Origin: Fictibacillus nanhaiensis
GTDB lineage: Bacteria > Bacillota > Bacilli > Bacillales > Fictibacillaceae
Assembly (NCBI GenBank): GCA_017052515.1
Contig: JAFHKR010000039.1
Coordinates: 1,798,001-1,862,000, forward strand
Length of the DNA stretch: 64,000 nt
Direction: 5' to 3'
Program-made: the position numbers and the translations under genes
Notes under the pieces: generated by a model
Seen by the model: only the letters and a program-made list of their open reading frames with translations
The model's database searches: none
Told to the model about the DNA's origin: nothing
Shown: positions 22,794-30,358 of the stretch, piece by piece
How positions within the stretch are numbered: the first letter of the stretch is position 1
Layout: the number at the start of each line of letters is the position of its first letter

Positions 22794-23648
22794 TCATTTG
22801 TCGTCATTGTCATAACGCGAAAGCCTTTGCAAATGCATAGTTAAATATACTGCCTCTGCATGCGGCACGGGTTTTTGTAAGGTATTTTGCATAACCTTAA
22901 TCAACTTCCACGCCAAATTGTAGCATAAAGGATATTCTTCTTTCAACACATTTGCTAACTTTTCTTGTTCTTCCATGATGTCGCCCATAGAAACACGTTC
23001 AATCGCATGTCTTAAATGTCGGACAAGACGTAAATAATTAATGCTTTTCGTATCTAATGAAAGTTCAAAAGAATCTTGTATCATCTGCATTAAAGTGTTG
23101 ATAAGCTCTGAGTGCTTCTTAATATCGGTTACACTTTTATTCGTTATAGCGCTATGAATATGTAGTGCAACAAAACCAATCTCACCCTCAGGGAGATGAA
23201 TACCCAGCGATTTATTAATAATTTCGATCGCCTCTTCAGCGACCGTATATTCTTTTGGATATAACGTTTGCGTTTCAGTTAGAAATGGATTTTTGATATC
23301 CATACTCTGTTCAAGTCGTTTAATCGCAAATGTAATATGGTCGGTTAACGCAACATGGATATGCTCGTTTAACTCATTCTTAAAACGAGTTCGTATATGA
23401 ACAATGACATCATTGATCAATTCTACAATCTTTTCATCTATTGAATTTAGTAGCGTTTTGTATTGTTCTTGTTCGTTTTCGTCTCTCAACACAAATAACT
23501 TGTCTACTTGCTTAGGAAAAATTTCTTCACCTTGTTTCTTTCCAAACCCTATTCCTTTTCCTATAACAATTCTTTCCTCACCGGAAGAATTAATTGCGAC
23601 CACTACATTATTATTCAAAACTTTTTTTACTTGCAGGCTTTTGTTCAT
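22794..23648 (-). CDS. glcT: Transcriptional antiterminator GlcT (BglG family)
   Basis: About 284 residues. The N-terminal RNA-binding CAT domain (VKKVLNNNVV, GKGIGFGKKQG) is followed by two PRD domains with regulatory histidines (NEHIHVALTDH, ALHIHSA, RLVRHLRHAIER, HAEAVYLTMHLQRL). EII-Glc phosphorylates and inactivates it without glucose. I prefer the ATG at 23646-23648 (MNKSLQVKKVL), matching B. subtilis and preceded by AAAGGTGA, over an ATG 7 codons upstream. Confidence 0.95.
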   Translation of the reverse strand: MNKSLQVKKVLNNNVVVAINSSGEERIVIGKGIGFGKKQGEEIFPKQVDKLFVLRDENEQEQYKTLLNSIDEKIVELINDVIVHIRTRFKNELNEHIHVALTDHITFAIKRLEQSMDIKNPFLTETQTLYPKEYTVAEEAIEIINKSLGIHLPEGEIGFVALHIHSAITNKSVTDIKKHSELINTLMQMIQDSFELSLDTKSINYLRLVRHLRHAIERVSMGDIMEEQEKLANVLKEEYPLCYNLAWKLIKVMQNTLQKPVPHAEAVYLTMHLQRLSRYDNDDK

Positions 23649-23703
23649 GAAATTTTTCACCTTTTTCATTTAGGTCCATAAACCACTAACATCATAGCAT
23701 ACA

Positions 23704-23733
23704 TCATAGCGGAAAACGGTGAGAAAAATCAAT
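23704..23733 (-). promoter_or_regulatory. Putative SigA-type promoter of glcT
   Basis: The minus strand shows TTGATT (23728-23733), an 18-bp spacer and TATGAT (23704-23709), about 55 bp before the chosen glcT start. Confidence 0.5.
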
Positions 23734-23759
23734 TACACTTTTTGCCTGCTGCATACCCA

Positions 23760-23795
23760 AACTGAAAACGGCTTTCACAATGAAAGCCGCTTTCT
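23760..23795 (-). terminator. Terminator of gerE
   Basis: On the minus strand GAAAGCGGCTTTCA and TGAAAGCCGTTTTC pair around a 3-bp loop directly downstream of gerE; the T-tract is short. Confidence 0.75.
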
Positions 23796-23797
23796 GA

Positions 23798-24031
23798 CTA
23801 AATCTCGAGTTCTCCAAGCCTCAATAACTCTACAACGGCTTGAGAGCGTCCTTTAACCCCAAGCTTTTGCATGGTATTTGAAATATGGTTACGAACTGTT
23901 TTCTCACTAATAAATAATTGTTCCGCAATTTCTTTTGTGGTCTTATCTTGAACTAGTAGTTCGAAAACTTCTCTCTCTCTTTTTGTAAGTAGAGGCTTCG
24001 GTCGGTAGTGTTTATCTTTCAATGAATTCAC
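23798..24031 (-). CDS. gerE: Sporulation transcription factor GerE (LuxR-type HTH)
   Basis: 77 residues, nearly identical to B. subtilis GerE over LTKREREVFELLVQD and TTKEIAEQLFISEKTVRNHI. The whole protein is one LuxR-type helix-turn-helix domain without a receiver. It controls the last phase of mother-cell gene expression (coat genes) under SigK. AAGGAGGGG precedes the ATG. A SigK-like promoter lies upstream. Confidence 0.98.
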   Translation of the reverse strand: MNSLKDKHYRPKPLLTKREREVFELLVQDKTTKEIAEQLFISEKTVRNHISNTMQKLGVKGRSQAVVELLRLGELEI

Positions 24032-24087
24032 CCCTCCTTGCTAGGGTTTAGGAACCGCCAACGAATATTGGAAGTATTTAGTCAACA

Positions 24088-24115
24088 TATAGTATGTAAG
24101 GAGTCAGATGAGAGT
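24088..24115 (-). promoter_or_regulatory. Candidate SigK promoter of gerE
   Basis: The minus strand has CATACTATA (24088-24096), an exact fit to the SigK -10 consensus CATANNNTA, with AC 17 bp upstream (24114-24115) as the -35. gerE is SigK-dependent in B. subtilis. Confidence 0.6.
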
Positions 24116-24161
24116 GACTTGGTTCATTTAAAAAGTATGAAGAATATTACAGATACACATT

Positions 24162-24191
24162 AAAAAAAAGCCCATTTTTATACATGGGCTT
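24162..24191 (-). terminator. Terminator overlapping the ysmA 3' end
   Basis: On the minus strand AAGCCCAT and ATGGGCTT pair and are followed by eight Ts. The last ysmA codons form the 5' arm and its TAA stop is in the loop. Confidence 0.88.
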
Positions 24192-24645
24192 CTTTAGAAA
24201 AACGTTTTAATTGTTTCTTTAGCTCATCACTCCACTTAACGGGTCGTCCATTCTTCCTAGAAATCTGTACGATCGCACCTCTTCCTGTAAATACAGGATT
24301 ATGCTTCTCGTTGATTCCTAAGTAATGGATGTCAATGGAAGAGGAACCTACTTCATTTATCTTCACATATACTCTTAATCTTTCATCGTACATAATCTGT
24401 GCTAAATAATCACATTGAAGGTCTGCCACGACCGGGATCTCTACTGAATCAGGAGCTCCCCAGTCATTCATCAAACCCAATTCCTTAAACATGGCGATGC
24501 GTGATTCTTCCATATAAGTAAAGATATTCGTATTATTCACGTGGCCAAATCCGTCGATCTCACCAAAACGTACTTGTAACTCATGAAAAAAAGAAAATTC
24601 ATTTCTCCACTCATCCATATTTGATATGTAATCTTGTCTAGCCAA
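24178..24645 (-). CDS. ysmA: Acyl-CoA thioesterase-like protein (4HBT hotdog fold)
   Basis: 155 residues. VRFGEIDGFGHVNNTNIFTYMEESR is the hotdog thioesterase motif with the catalytic aspartate and the HVNN segment. The substrate is unknown. The frame starts with TTG (24643-24645) 8 bp after AAAGGCGG; an ATG ten codons downstream (24618) is the alternative. It lies between sdhB and gerE, as in B. subtilis. Confidence 0.88.
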   Translation of the reverse strand: MARQDYISNMDEWRNEFSFFHELQVRFGEIDGFGHVNNTNIFTYMEESRIAMFKELGLMNDWGAPDSVEIPVVADLQCDYLAQIMYDERLRVYVKINEVGSSSIDIHYLGINEKHNPVFTGRGAIVQISRKNGRPVKWSDELKKQLKRFSKEAHV

Positions 24646-24703
24646 ATTCTTTACCGCCTTTCCTTACAGATTTTTATGAATCGCTATTCAGTTATTTGGT
24701 TTT

Positions 24704-24733
24704 AAAAAAAGCTTCTCCCTGATGAGAGAAGCT
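24704..24733 (-). terminator. Terminator of the sdhCAB operon
   Basis: On the minus strand AGCTTCTCTC and GAGAAGCT pair, followed by seven Ts, 13 bp after the sdhB stop. Confidence 0.88.
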
Positions 24734-24745
24734 CTGTATGATACT

Positions 24746-25501
24746 TTAACGGTCACTACCAAAGAAGTTCTTGAATGCTTGGAAGCTTGTATCACGGTTA
24801 AGTGCAGCGATTGATGTTGTTAAAGGAATTCCTTTCGGGCAAGACTGTACACAGTTTTGCGAGTTCCCACACTCTGCAAGCCCTCCGTCATCCATGATCG
24901 CGTTTAAACGTTCTTCTTTATTCATTTCACCAGTTGGGTGAGCGTTAAATAGACGAACTTGTGATAAAGGTGCAGGTCCAATAAAGTCTGAGTTTGTATT
25001 CACGTTCGGACATGCCTCTAAACATACACCACAAGTCATACATTTTGAAAGTTCATATGCCCATTGACGCTTTGTCTCAGGCATACGAGGACCTGGTCCA
25101 AGATCGTACGTACCATCGATTGGAATCCATGCTTTAACTCGTTTAAGTGCATCAAACATTCTACTTCTATCGATCGCCAAATCACGGACAACCGGGAATG
25201 TTTTCATTGGTTCAAGACGAATCGGCTGTTCCAATTGATCAACAAGAGCCGTACAAGATTGTCTCGGCTTTCCGTTGATCACCATCGAACATGCTCCACA
25301 AACTTCTTCTAAACAACCCATCTCCCAAGTAACGGGAGTCGTAGCTTCCCCTTTTGCGTTAACAGGGTTTCTACGAATTTCCATAAGAGCAGATATTACG
25401 TTCATATTTGGACGATGCGGAATCTCAAACTCTTCTAAATATGGGGCAGTTTCTGGGTTGTCCTGTCTTGAGATGATGAATTTCACCATTTTTGTGCTCA
25501 T
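24746..25501 (-). CDS. sdhB: Succinate dehydrogenase iron-sulfur subunit
   Basis: 251 residues. Cysteines for [2Fe-2S] are in GCLEEVCGACSMVING, for [4Fe-4S] in CMTCGVCLEACP, and for [3Fe-4S] in CGNSQNCVQSCPKG. It carries electrons from SdhA to the membrane cytochrome and menaquinone. It starts 2 bp after sdhA and ends the operon. Confidence 0.98.
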   Translation of the reverse strand: MSTKMVKFIISRQDNPETAPYLEEFEIPHRPNMNVISALMEIRRNPVNAKGEATTPVTWEMGCLEEVCGACSMVINGKPRQSCTALVDQLEQPIRLEPMKTFPVVRDLAIDRSRMFDALKRVKAWIPIDGTYDLGPGPRMPETKRQWAYELSKCMTCGVCLEACPNVNTNSDFIGPAPLSQVRLFNAHPTGEMNKEERLNAIMDDGGLAECGNSQNCVQSCPKGIPLTTSIAALNRDTSFQAFKNFFGSDR

Positions 25502-25503
25502 GC

Positions 25504-27264
25504 TTACACCCCTGCCTTCTTCTTAGAATAGTCACGTTTACGTGGCTGGATAAGCGAAACATCTACTTCTTCATACTCAAATTCTGGTCCGTTCGTTGTT
25601 GGATTAAATTTCGCTTTTGTTGTTTTTAACCATTGTTCATCATTACGTTCAGGGAAGTCTGGTTTGTAATGTGCTCCACGGCTCTCATCACGGTTAAGTG
25701 CACCTAGCGTAATTACACGAGCCAGTTGCAACATGTGCCATAGCTGACGCGTAAATGATGCACCTTGATTGCTCCATTTGGATGTATCATTAATATTGAT
25801 GTTCTTGTAACGTTGCATCAATTCTTGGATCTTTTCATCCGTTTGTTTCAATTTATCGTTGTATCGTACAACCGTTACGTTGTCTGTCATCCATTCTCCA
25901 AGCTCTTTATGGATCACATAAGCATTTTCAGTTCCATCCATTGATAGAATGTTGTTGTATACTTCTTGATCTTTTTTCACTTGGTTATCAAATACAGTAG
26001 AAGATACATCTTCAACTGTTTTTTCTAATCCTCTAATATATCGAACAGCTGACGGGCCAGCTTCCATACCACCGAAGATAGCTGAAAGTAGCGAGTTCGC
26101 TCCTAATCTATTAGCTCCATGATATTGATACTCACACTCACCAGCTGCAAAGAGACCAGGAATGTTCGTCATCTGATCATAATCAACCCACATTCCACCC
26201 ATAGAATAGTGAACCGCAGGGAAGATCTTCATTGGAACTTTGCGAGGGTCATCTCCCATGAACTTCTCATAGATCTCGATGATTCCACCAAGCTTGATAT
26301 CTAGTTCTTTAGGATCTTTGTGTGATAGATCAAGGTATACCATGTTCTCACCATTGATTCCTAGCTTCAAATCCACACACACATGGAAAATTTCACGTGT
26401 AGCGATATCACGAGGAACAAGGTTTCCGTATGCTGGATACTTCTCTTCAAGGAAGTACCAAGGTTTTCCGTCTTTATACGTCCAAACACGTCCACCTTCA
26501 CCACGTGCTGATTCACTCATCAATCGAAGCTTATCATCTCCAGGGATAGCAGTCGGGTGAATTTGAATGAACTCACCGTTCGCATAATATACCCCTTGCT
26601 GATAAAGAGCTGAAGCCGCTCCACCTGTGTTGATAACAGAGTTCGTAGATTTACCGAAAATGATTCCAGGTCCACCTGTCGCCATAATAACGGCATCAGC
26701 AGGGAAACTTACGATCTCCATCGTTTTCAAGTTTTGAGCAGTAATCCCTCGGCATTGACCTTCGTCATCGATTACAGCTGATAAGAACTCCCAACCTTCA
26801 TATTTCGTTACAAGACCTGCTACCTCGTGGCGACGAACTTGCTCATCAAGTGCGTACAATAACTGCTGACCTGTTGTGGCACCAGCAAATGCAGTACGAT
26901 GATGCTGAGTTCCTCCAAAACGACGGAAGTCAAGTAATCCTTCGGGTGTTCTGTTAAACATTACACCCATACGGTCCATTAGATGAATGATTCCTGGAGC
27001 CGCGTCACACATTGCTTTTACAGGAGGTTGGTTCGCCAAGAAGTCCCCACCATATACAGAGTCATCAAAGTGCTCCCACGGGGAATCTCCTTCACCTTTC
27101 GTATTTACAGCACCGTTTATACCACCTTGAGCACAAACAGAATGCGAACGTTTTACTGGAACAACTGAAAAGAGGTCAACGTTAACACCAGCTTCAGCTG
27201 CTTTTATTGTAGCCATCAAACCGGCGAGACCTCCGCCAACAACAATTATTTTCTGATTACTCAA
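25504..27264 (-). CDS. sdhA: Succinate dehydrogenase flavoprotein subunit
   Basis: 586 residues, the same length as in B. subtilis. The FAD dinucleotide fold GGGLAGLMA is at the N-terminus, the covalent-FAD histidine is in RSHSVCAQGGINGA, and the active-site region contains MSESARGEGG and HYSMGGMWVD. It oxidises succinate to fumarate at the cytoplasmic face. It is the central gene of sdhCAB, 15 bp after sdhC. Confidence 0.98.
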   Translation of the reverse strand: MSNQKIIVVGGGLAGLMATIKAAEAGVNVDLFSVVPVKRSHSVCAQGGINGAVNTKGEGDSPWEHFDDSVYGGDFLANQPPVKAMCDAAPGIIHLMDRMGVMFNRTPEGLLDFRRFGGTQHHRTAFAGATTGQQLLYALDEQVRRHEVAGLVTKYEGWEFLSAVIDDEGQCRGITAQNLKTMEIVSFPADAVIMATGGPGIIFGKSTNSVINTGGAASALYQQGVYYANGEFIQIHPTAIPGDDKLRLMSESARGEGGRVWTYKDGKPWYFLEEKYPAYGNLVPRDIATREIFHVCVDLKLGINGENMVYLDLSHKDPKELDIKLGGIIEIYEKFMGDDPRKVPMKIFPAVHYSMGGMWVDYDQMTNIPGLFAAGECEYQYHGANRLGANSLLSAIFGGMEAGPSAVRYIRGLEKTVEDVSSTVFDNQVKKDQEVYNNILSMDGTENAYVIHKELGEWMTDNVTVVRYNDKLKQTDEKIQELMQRYKNININDTSKWSNQGASFTRQLWHMLQLARVITLGALNRDESRGAHYKPDFPERNDEQWLKTTKAKFNPTTNGPEFEYEEVDVSLIQPRKRDYSKKKAGV

Positions 27265-27279
27265 TTTGTCTCACCCCTT

Positions 27280-27888
27280 TTAAATGAATGCAAAGATTGT
27301 TCTTACGCTAACAATTGCAAGTGCAACAAATACACCCATTGTTACGTATGTTGATATTTTCTGTGAACGAGGCGAAACTGTAAGGCCCCAGCTGACAAAG
27401 AACGACCATAATCCGTTTGCAAAATGGAATACTGCTGATAAAACACCTACAAGATAGAAGGCAACCATGAACGGAGAACTTAAGATGTCTGCCATCATAT
27501 CAAAGTTCACTTCTTGTCCAAAAGCAGCCTGTACACGTGTTTCCCACACATGCCAAGCGATAAAAATTAATGTGATCACGCCTGTTACACGCTGAACGAG
27601 GAACATCATGTTGCGGAAGTAGCCATAGCGGGTAACATTGTTTTTTGCTTGAAACGTAATGTAAAGTCCATATACGGCATGAAACAAAATTGGTAAGTAG
27701 ATCACAAACGTTTCTAGGAAAATACGAAAAGGTAAACTTTCCATAAAATGAGCCGCTTTGTTAAATGCTTCAGCATCCCTCGTTGCAAAATGGTTCACAA
27801 CTAAATGCTGCACGAGAAAGATCCCGATCGGAATTACTCCTAATAATGAATGAATTCTTCTGTTAATAAAATCTCTACTGCCAGCCAT
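27280..27888 (-). CDS. sdhC: Succinate dehydrogenase cytochrome b558 subunit
   Basis: 202 residues with five hydrophobic helices. Haem-ligand histidines are visible in RRIHSLLG, LVQHLVVNHF, LFHAVYG, AWHVWETR and FHFANGLW. It anchors the enzyme and carries two haems facing menaquinone. I chose the ATG at 27886-27888 (MAGSRDFINRR), which aligns with B. subtilis and follows AAGGGGG; a frame 20 codons longer is less likely. Confidence 0.95.
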   Translation of the reverse strand: MAGSRDFINRRIHSLLGVIPIGIFLVQHLVVNHFATRDAEAFNKAAHFMESLPFRIFLETFVIYLPILFHAVYGLYITFQAKNNVTRYGYFRNMMFLVQRVTGVITLIFIAWHVWETRVQAAFGQEVNFDMMADILSSPFMVAFYLVGVLSAVFHFANGLWSFFVSWGLTVSPRSQKISTYVTMGVFVALAIVSVRTIFAFI

Positions 27889-27947
27889 TCTCTTGCCCCC
27901 TTCAAATTTAGCCTCTCTCTGGCTGCTAATCTTTGTTCCTCTCCACA

Positions 27948-27961
27948 TGTAAGCGTTTTAA
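27948..27961 (+). promoter_or_regulatory. Candidate cre (CcpA) site upstream of sdhC
   Basis: TGTAAGCGTTTTAA has one mismatch to TGWAAGCGNTTWCA and lies 60 bp upstream of the sdhC start, in its probable promoter or leader. Repression by glucose would fit a TCA-cycle operon. Confidence 0.45.
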
Positions 27962-28191
27962 GTTTCCTCTTTTAGAGGATGAGTGTTAAACAATTAGCTT
28001 AATTAACTAGCAACATGTTCATTTTACTCCCATCGTTTGACACCGTCAAGAAAACGCTAACAACTAAATGCGTAAATTTTCTTGATACACCAACGCTTTT
28101 GGACGTTCAAGATTTTCGACAAATACTGATAGTTGCTATAGAGTTTAAACCGCTTTCCCGTTATAATAAAATTAGAAAGAAGGGATGCAGA

Positions 28192-28638
28192 ATGTTTAAA
28201 CAAAAGACAAAGGATGAAAACACCCCTGTAGAACAGCTTTCTGTTTCAGCTTTTGGGTATGAGATCCTTCGCAGCGACTTATTGCCTGAACTTCTTGGCA
28301 AACAAGAACGAAATATTCTCTATTGGGCAGGAAGACACTTAGCTAGAAAATATCCTTTACATACGATGGAAGAAGTTCACGCTTTTTTTGTTGAAGCTGG
28401 CTGGGGTACTCTTGAAATGATCGAAGCTTCAAAAACAGAGATGAATTTCTCTTTAAACTCTCAATTGATCATGCAACGCATGGAAAACTTCAATCATCAA
28501 ACATTCAGCCTAGAAGCAGGCTTCCTCGCTGAACAAGTTCAGCTGCAAAAAAAATGTACGACAGAAGCTTTAGAATCTACAAAACGAAACAAGGTTTTTA
28601 TCACTGTTCAATGGGACAAAAAAGATACGATTGAATAA
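28192..28638 (+). CDS. yslB: YslB-like protein, DUF2507
   Basis: 149 residues from the ATG at 28192, about the length of B. subtilis YslB. It contains FGYEILRSDLLPELLGK, ILYWAGRHLARKYPL and SLEAGFLAEQVQLQ, typical of this V4R-like family. No signal peptide and no catalytic motif; function unknown. A longer frame from 28015 lacks a ribosome-binding site, whereas AAGAAGGGATG precedes 28192. It is divergent from sdhC, with a possible -10 TATAAT at 28162. Confidence 0.88.
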   Translation: MFKQKTKDENTPVEQLSVSAFGYEILRSDLLPELLGKQERNILYWAGRHLARKYPLHTMEEVHAFFVEAGWGTLEMIEASKTEMNFSLNSQLIMQRMENFNHQTFSLEAGFLAEQVQLQKKCTTEALESTKRNKVFITVQWDKKDTIE

Positions 28639-28666
28639 CAAAAGCCGGCGGATTGCCGGCTTTTTC
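28639..28666. terminator. Bidirectional terminator between yslB and lysC
   Basis: AAAGCCGGC and GCCGGCTTT form a strong stem with A-rich and T-rich flanks. It lies between the convergent 3' ends of yslB and lysC and can serve both. Confidence 0.9.
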
Positions 28667-28671
28667 AATGT

Positions 28672-29172
28672 TTACGTGTTCTGAACGGGAACACGAGCAT
28701 CTAACTCAAACACATCATGCAGCGTTTCAATCGACTTGATCATATCCTCTTGTTTTACAACAGTTGATACCTTAATCTCAGAAGTACTCACCATCTTGAT
28801 CATAATCTCTTCGTCTGACAGAGCTTTAAACATTTTAGCGGCTACTCCAGGATTCGAGATCATGCCTGAACCAACGATGGACACCTTTGCTAGACCTTGT
28901 TCATAACTGATTGATTCAAATCCTAATTTTCCTTGATGCGCGGCAAGCACTTCTTGTGTAGCAGACAATGAATTTGATTCGATCGAGAAAGAAATATTCG
29001 TTTTTTCTTCATTTAATACATTTTGAATGATGATGTCTACGTTTATACCGTTCGAAGCCAAAATCGTAAACAGTTCGGCTAAAGCATGCATTTCATTAGG
29101 TACTGAAGAAACCGTAATTTTTGTTATATTTCCTTCGAATGCTAGACCTCTAACCATTAAATTTTGTTCCAT
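28672..29172 (-). CDS. Aspartokinase II beta subunit from internal in-frame start
   Basis: Within lysC, in the same frame, the ATG at 29170-29172 (MEQNLMVRGLAF) is preceded by GAGGAGGAAG at good spacing. The product of 166 residues would be the two ACT domains only. B. subtilis aspartokinase II is known to be built from such overlapping alpha and beta chains, and the start occurs at the equivalent place. Confidence 0.8.
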   Translation of the reverse strand: MEQNLMVRGLAFEGNITKITVSSVPNEMHALAELFTILASNGINVDIIIQNVLNEEKTNISFSIESNSLSATQEVLAAHQGKLGFESISYEQGLAKVSIVGSGMISNPGVAAKMFKALSDEEIMIKMVSTSEIKVSTVVKQEDMIKSIETLHDVFELDARVPVQNT

Positions 29173-29910
29173 CGATACTTCCTCCTCTACTAATGTTCCA
29201 CGTTCTTCGCTCATACTAGATCTTACTTCTAAAGTAATATTATAATTTTTAGCAAACTCAACCGCTCTTGGATGTAGAACCCCTGCACCAAGGTTAGCCA
29301 TCTCTAACATCTCATCATAAGAGATCGAAGGTAGTTTTCTAGCTGAGTTCACTACCCGCGGATCTGTCGTATAAACGCCTGTTACATCGGTATAGATGTC
29401 ACATCGTTCTGCTTTTAAAGCTGCAGCTAGAGCAACCGCTGTAGTATCTGATCCACCTCTACCAAGAGTGGCAATATCCTTTGTTTCAGGAATTAGTCCT
29501 TGAAAACCAGCAACTACCACGATATGACCTTCTTCTAAAAGCGAAGAGATGCGCTTTGAATCGATGTCTAATATTCTAGCATTTGAAAAGGCATCTTCCG
29601 TTTGAATGCCCGCTTGCCATCCTGTTAATGATTGAGCTTTGTAACCCTCTTGATGCAGCGCCATCGTCAATAGGGCGATCGTAATTTGCTCTCCTGTCGT
29701 AAGCAGCATATCCATCTCTCGTTTAGAAGGGTTCCCACTGATCTCTGTTGCGAGTTTGACAAGTTCATCCGTAGTTTTACCCATCGCTGAAACAACAACT
29801 ACTACTTCATTTCCTGCATCCACTTCATGGATAATTCGTTTTGCAACATTTTGTATACGCTCAACAGAGCCAACACTAGTTCCACCGAATTTTTGAACGA
29901 TTCTCCCCAT
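28672..29910 (-). CDS. lysC: Aspartokinase II alpha subunit
   Basis: 412 residues. KFGGTSVGSVERI, the TTGEQITIALL segment and GRGGSDTTAVALAAAL form the kinase domain (about 1-240); two ACT domains follow, ending with VSIVGSGMISNPGVA and MVSTSEIKVS. It phosphorylates aspartate for lysine, diaminopimelate and threonine synthesis. The lysine riboswitch upstream and the similarity to B. subtilis LysC mark it as the lysine-sensitive isozyme. An internal start gives the beta subunit. Confidence 0.97.
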   Translation of the reverse strand: MGRIVQKFGGTSVGSVERIQNVAKRIIHEVDAGNEVVVVVSAMGKTTDELVKLATEISGNPSKREMDMLLTTGEQITIALLTMALHQEGYKAQSLTGWQAGIQTEDAFSNARILDIDSKRISSLLEEGHIVVVAGFQGLIPETKDIATLGRGGSDTTAVALAAALKAERCDIYTDVTGVYTTDPRVVNSARKLPSISYDEMLEMANLGAGVLHPRAVEFAKNYNITLEVRSSMSEERGTLVEEEVSMEQNLMVRGLAFEGNITKITVSSVPNEMHALAELFTILASNGINVDIIIQNVLNEEKTNISFSIESNSLSATQEVLAAHQGKLGFESISYEQGLAKVSIVGSGMISNPGVAAKMFKALSDEEIMIKMVSTSEIKVSTVVKQEDMIKSIETLHDVFELDARVPVQNT

Positions 29911-30035
29911 CTACTCCAAATCCTTTCTAGTTGTAAGATTCTATCTCTTTTAATTAGAAGACTTTGTTGACGCGAAAGTGACCACGTCACTTAGTTTGCA
30001 CGTATACTTTTCGGACGAAAACTGAAAAGTAAATA

Positions 30036-30295
30036 CAAAAAAGCAACAATAAGGAAAAACCCTATTGTTGCTATAATCCGTAGCAAGCCAAGTTTGTTCC
30101 CCCCTCGTGAGATAGTCCTCCACACAAATCCTGGGGGGACTTGTGTGACAGCTCTGTATTTATTCAATACAGGTCCAGCATAAAAGGCTAGAAGTCCTTT
30201 TACACTTCGGCAAGAATCCCCTTTCCACCATCATCACCAGAGCTTCTTCTCTTCAGATGGGTTACTATTGGTTCCTGCTCCTCTACCATCACTTC
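30036..30295 (-). promoter_or_regulatory. Lysine riboswitch (L box) and terminator of lysC
   Basis: The aptamer runs from about 30295 to 30105 on the minus strand: GGTAGAGGAGC, AGTAAC, GGAAAGGGGA, TGCCGAAG, the TGGACCTGTATTGAATAAA hairpin and a final GGACTATCTCACGAGG, in L-box order. The terminator pairs GCAACAATA (30063-30071) with TATTGTTGC (30043-30051) before six Ts. Lysine binding should stop lysC transcription. A promoter TTGTTA-17 bp-TAAATA is possible just upstream. Confidence 0.95.
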
Positions 30296-30358
30296 ATACG
30301 AAGCATGGCATATTTATAAAGTTGCATTCATTTTAACAAAGTTACTCAATGGCTGCAA

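Noticed and set aside
28015-28191. N-terminal extension of yslB by 59 codons
   Set aside because: No ribosome-binding site, sequence unlike the family, and it contains the probable yslB promoter region.
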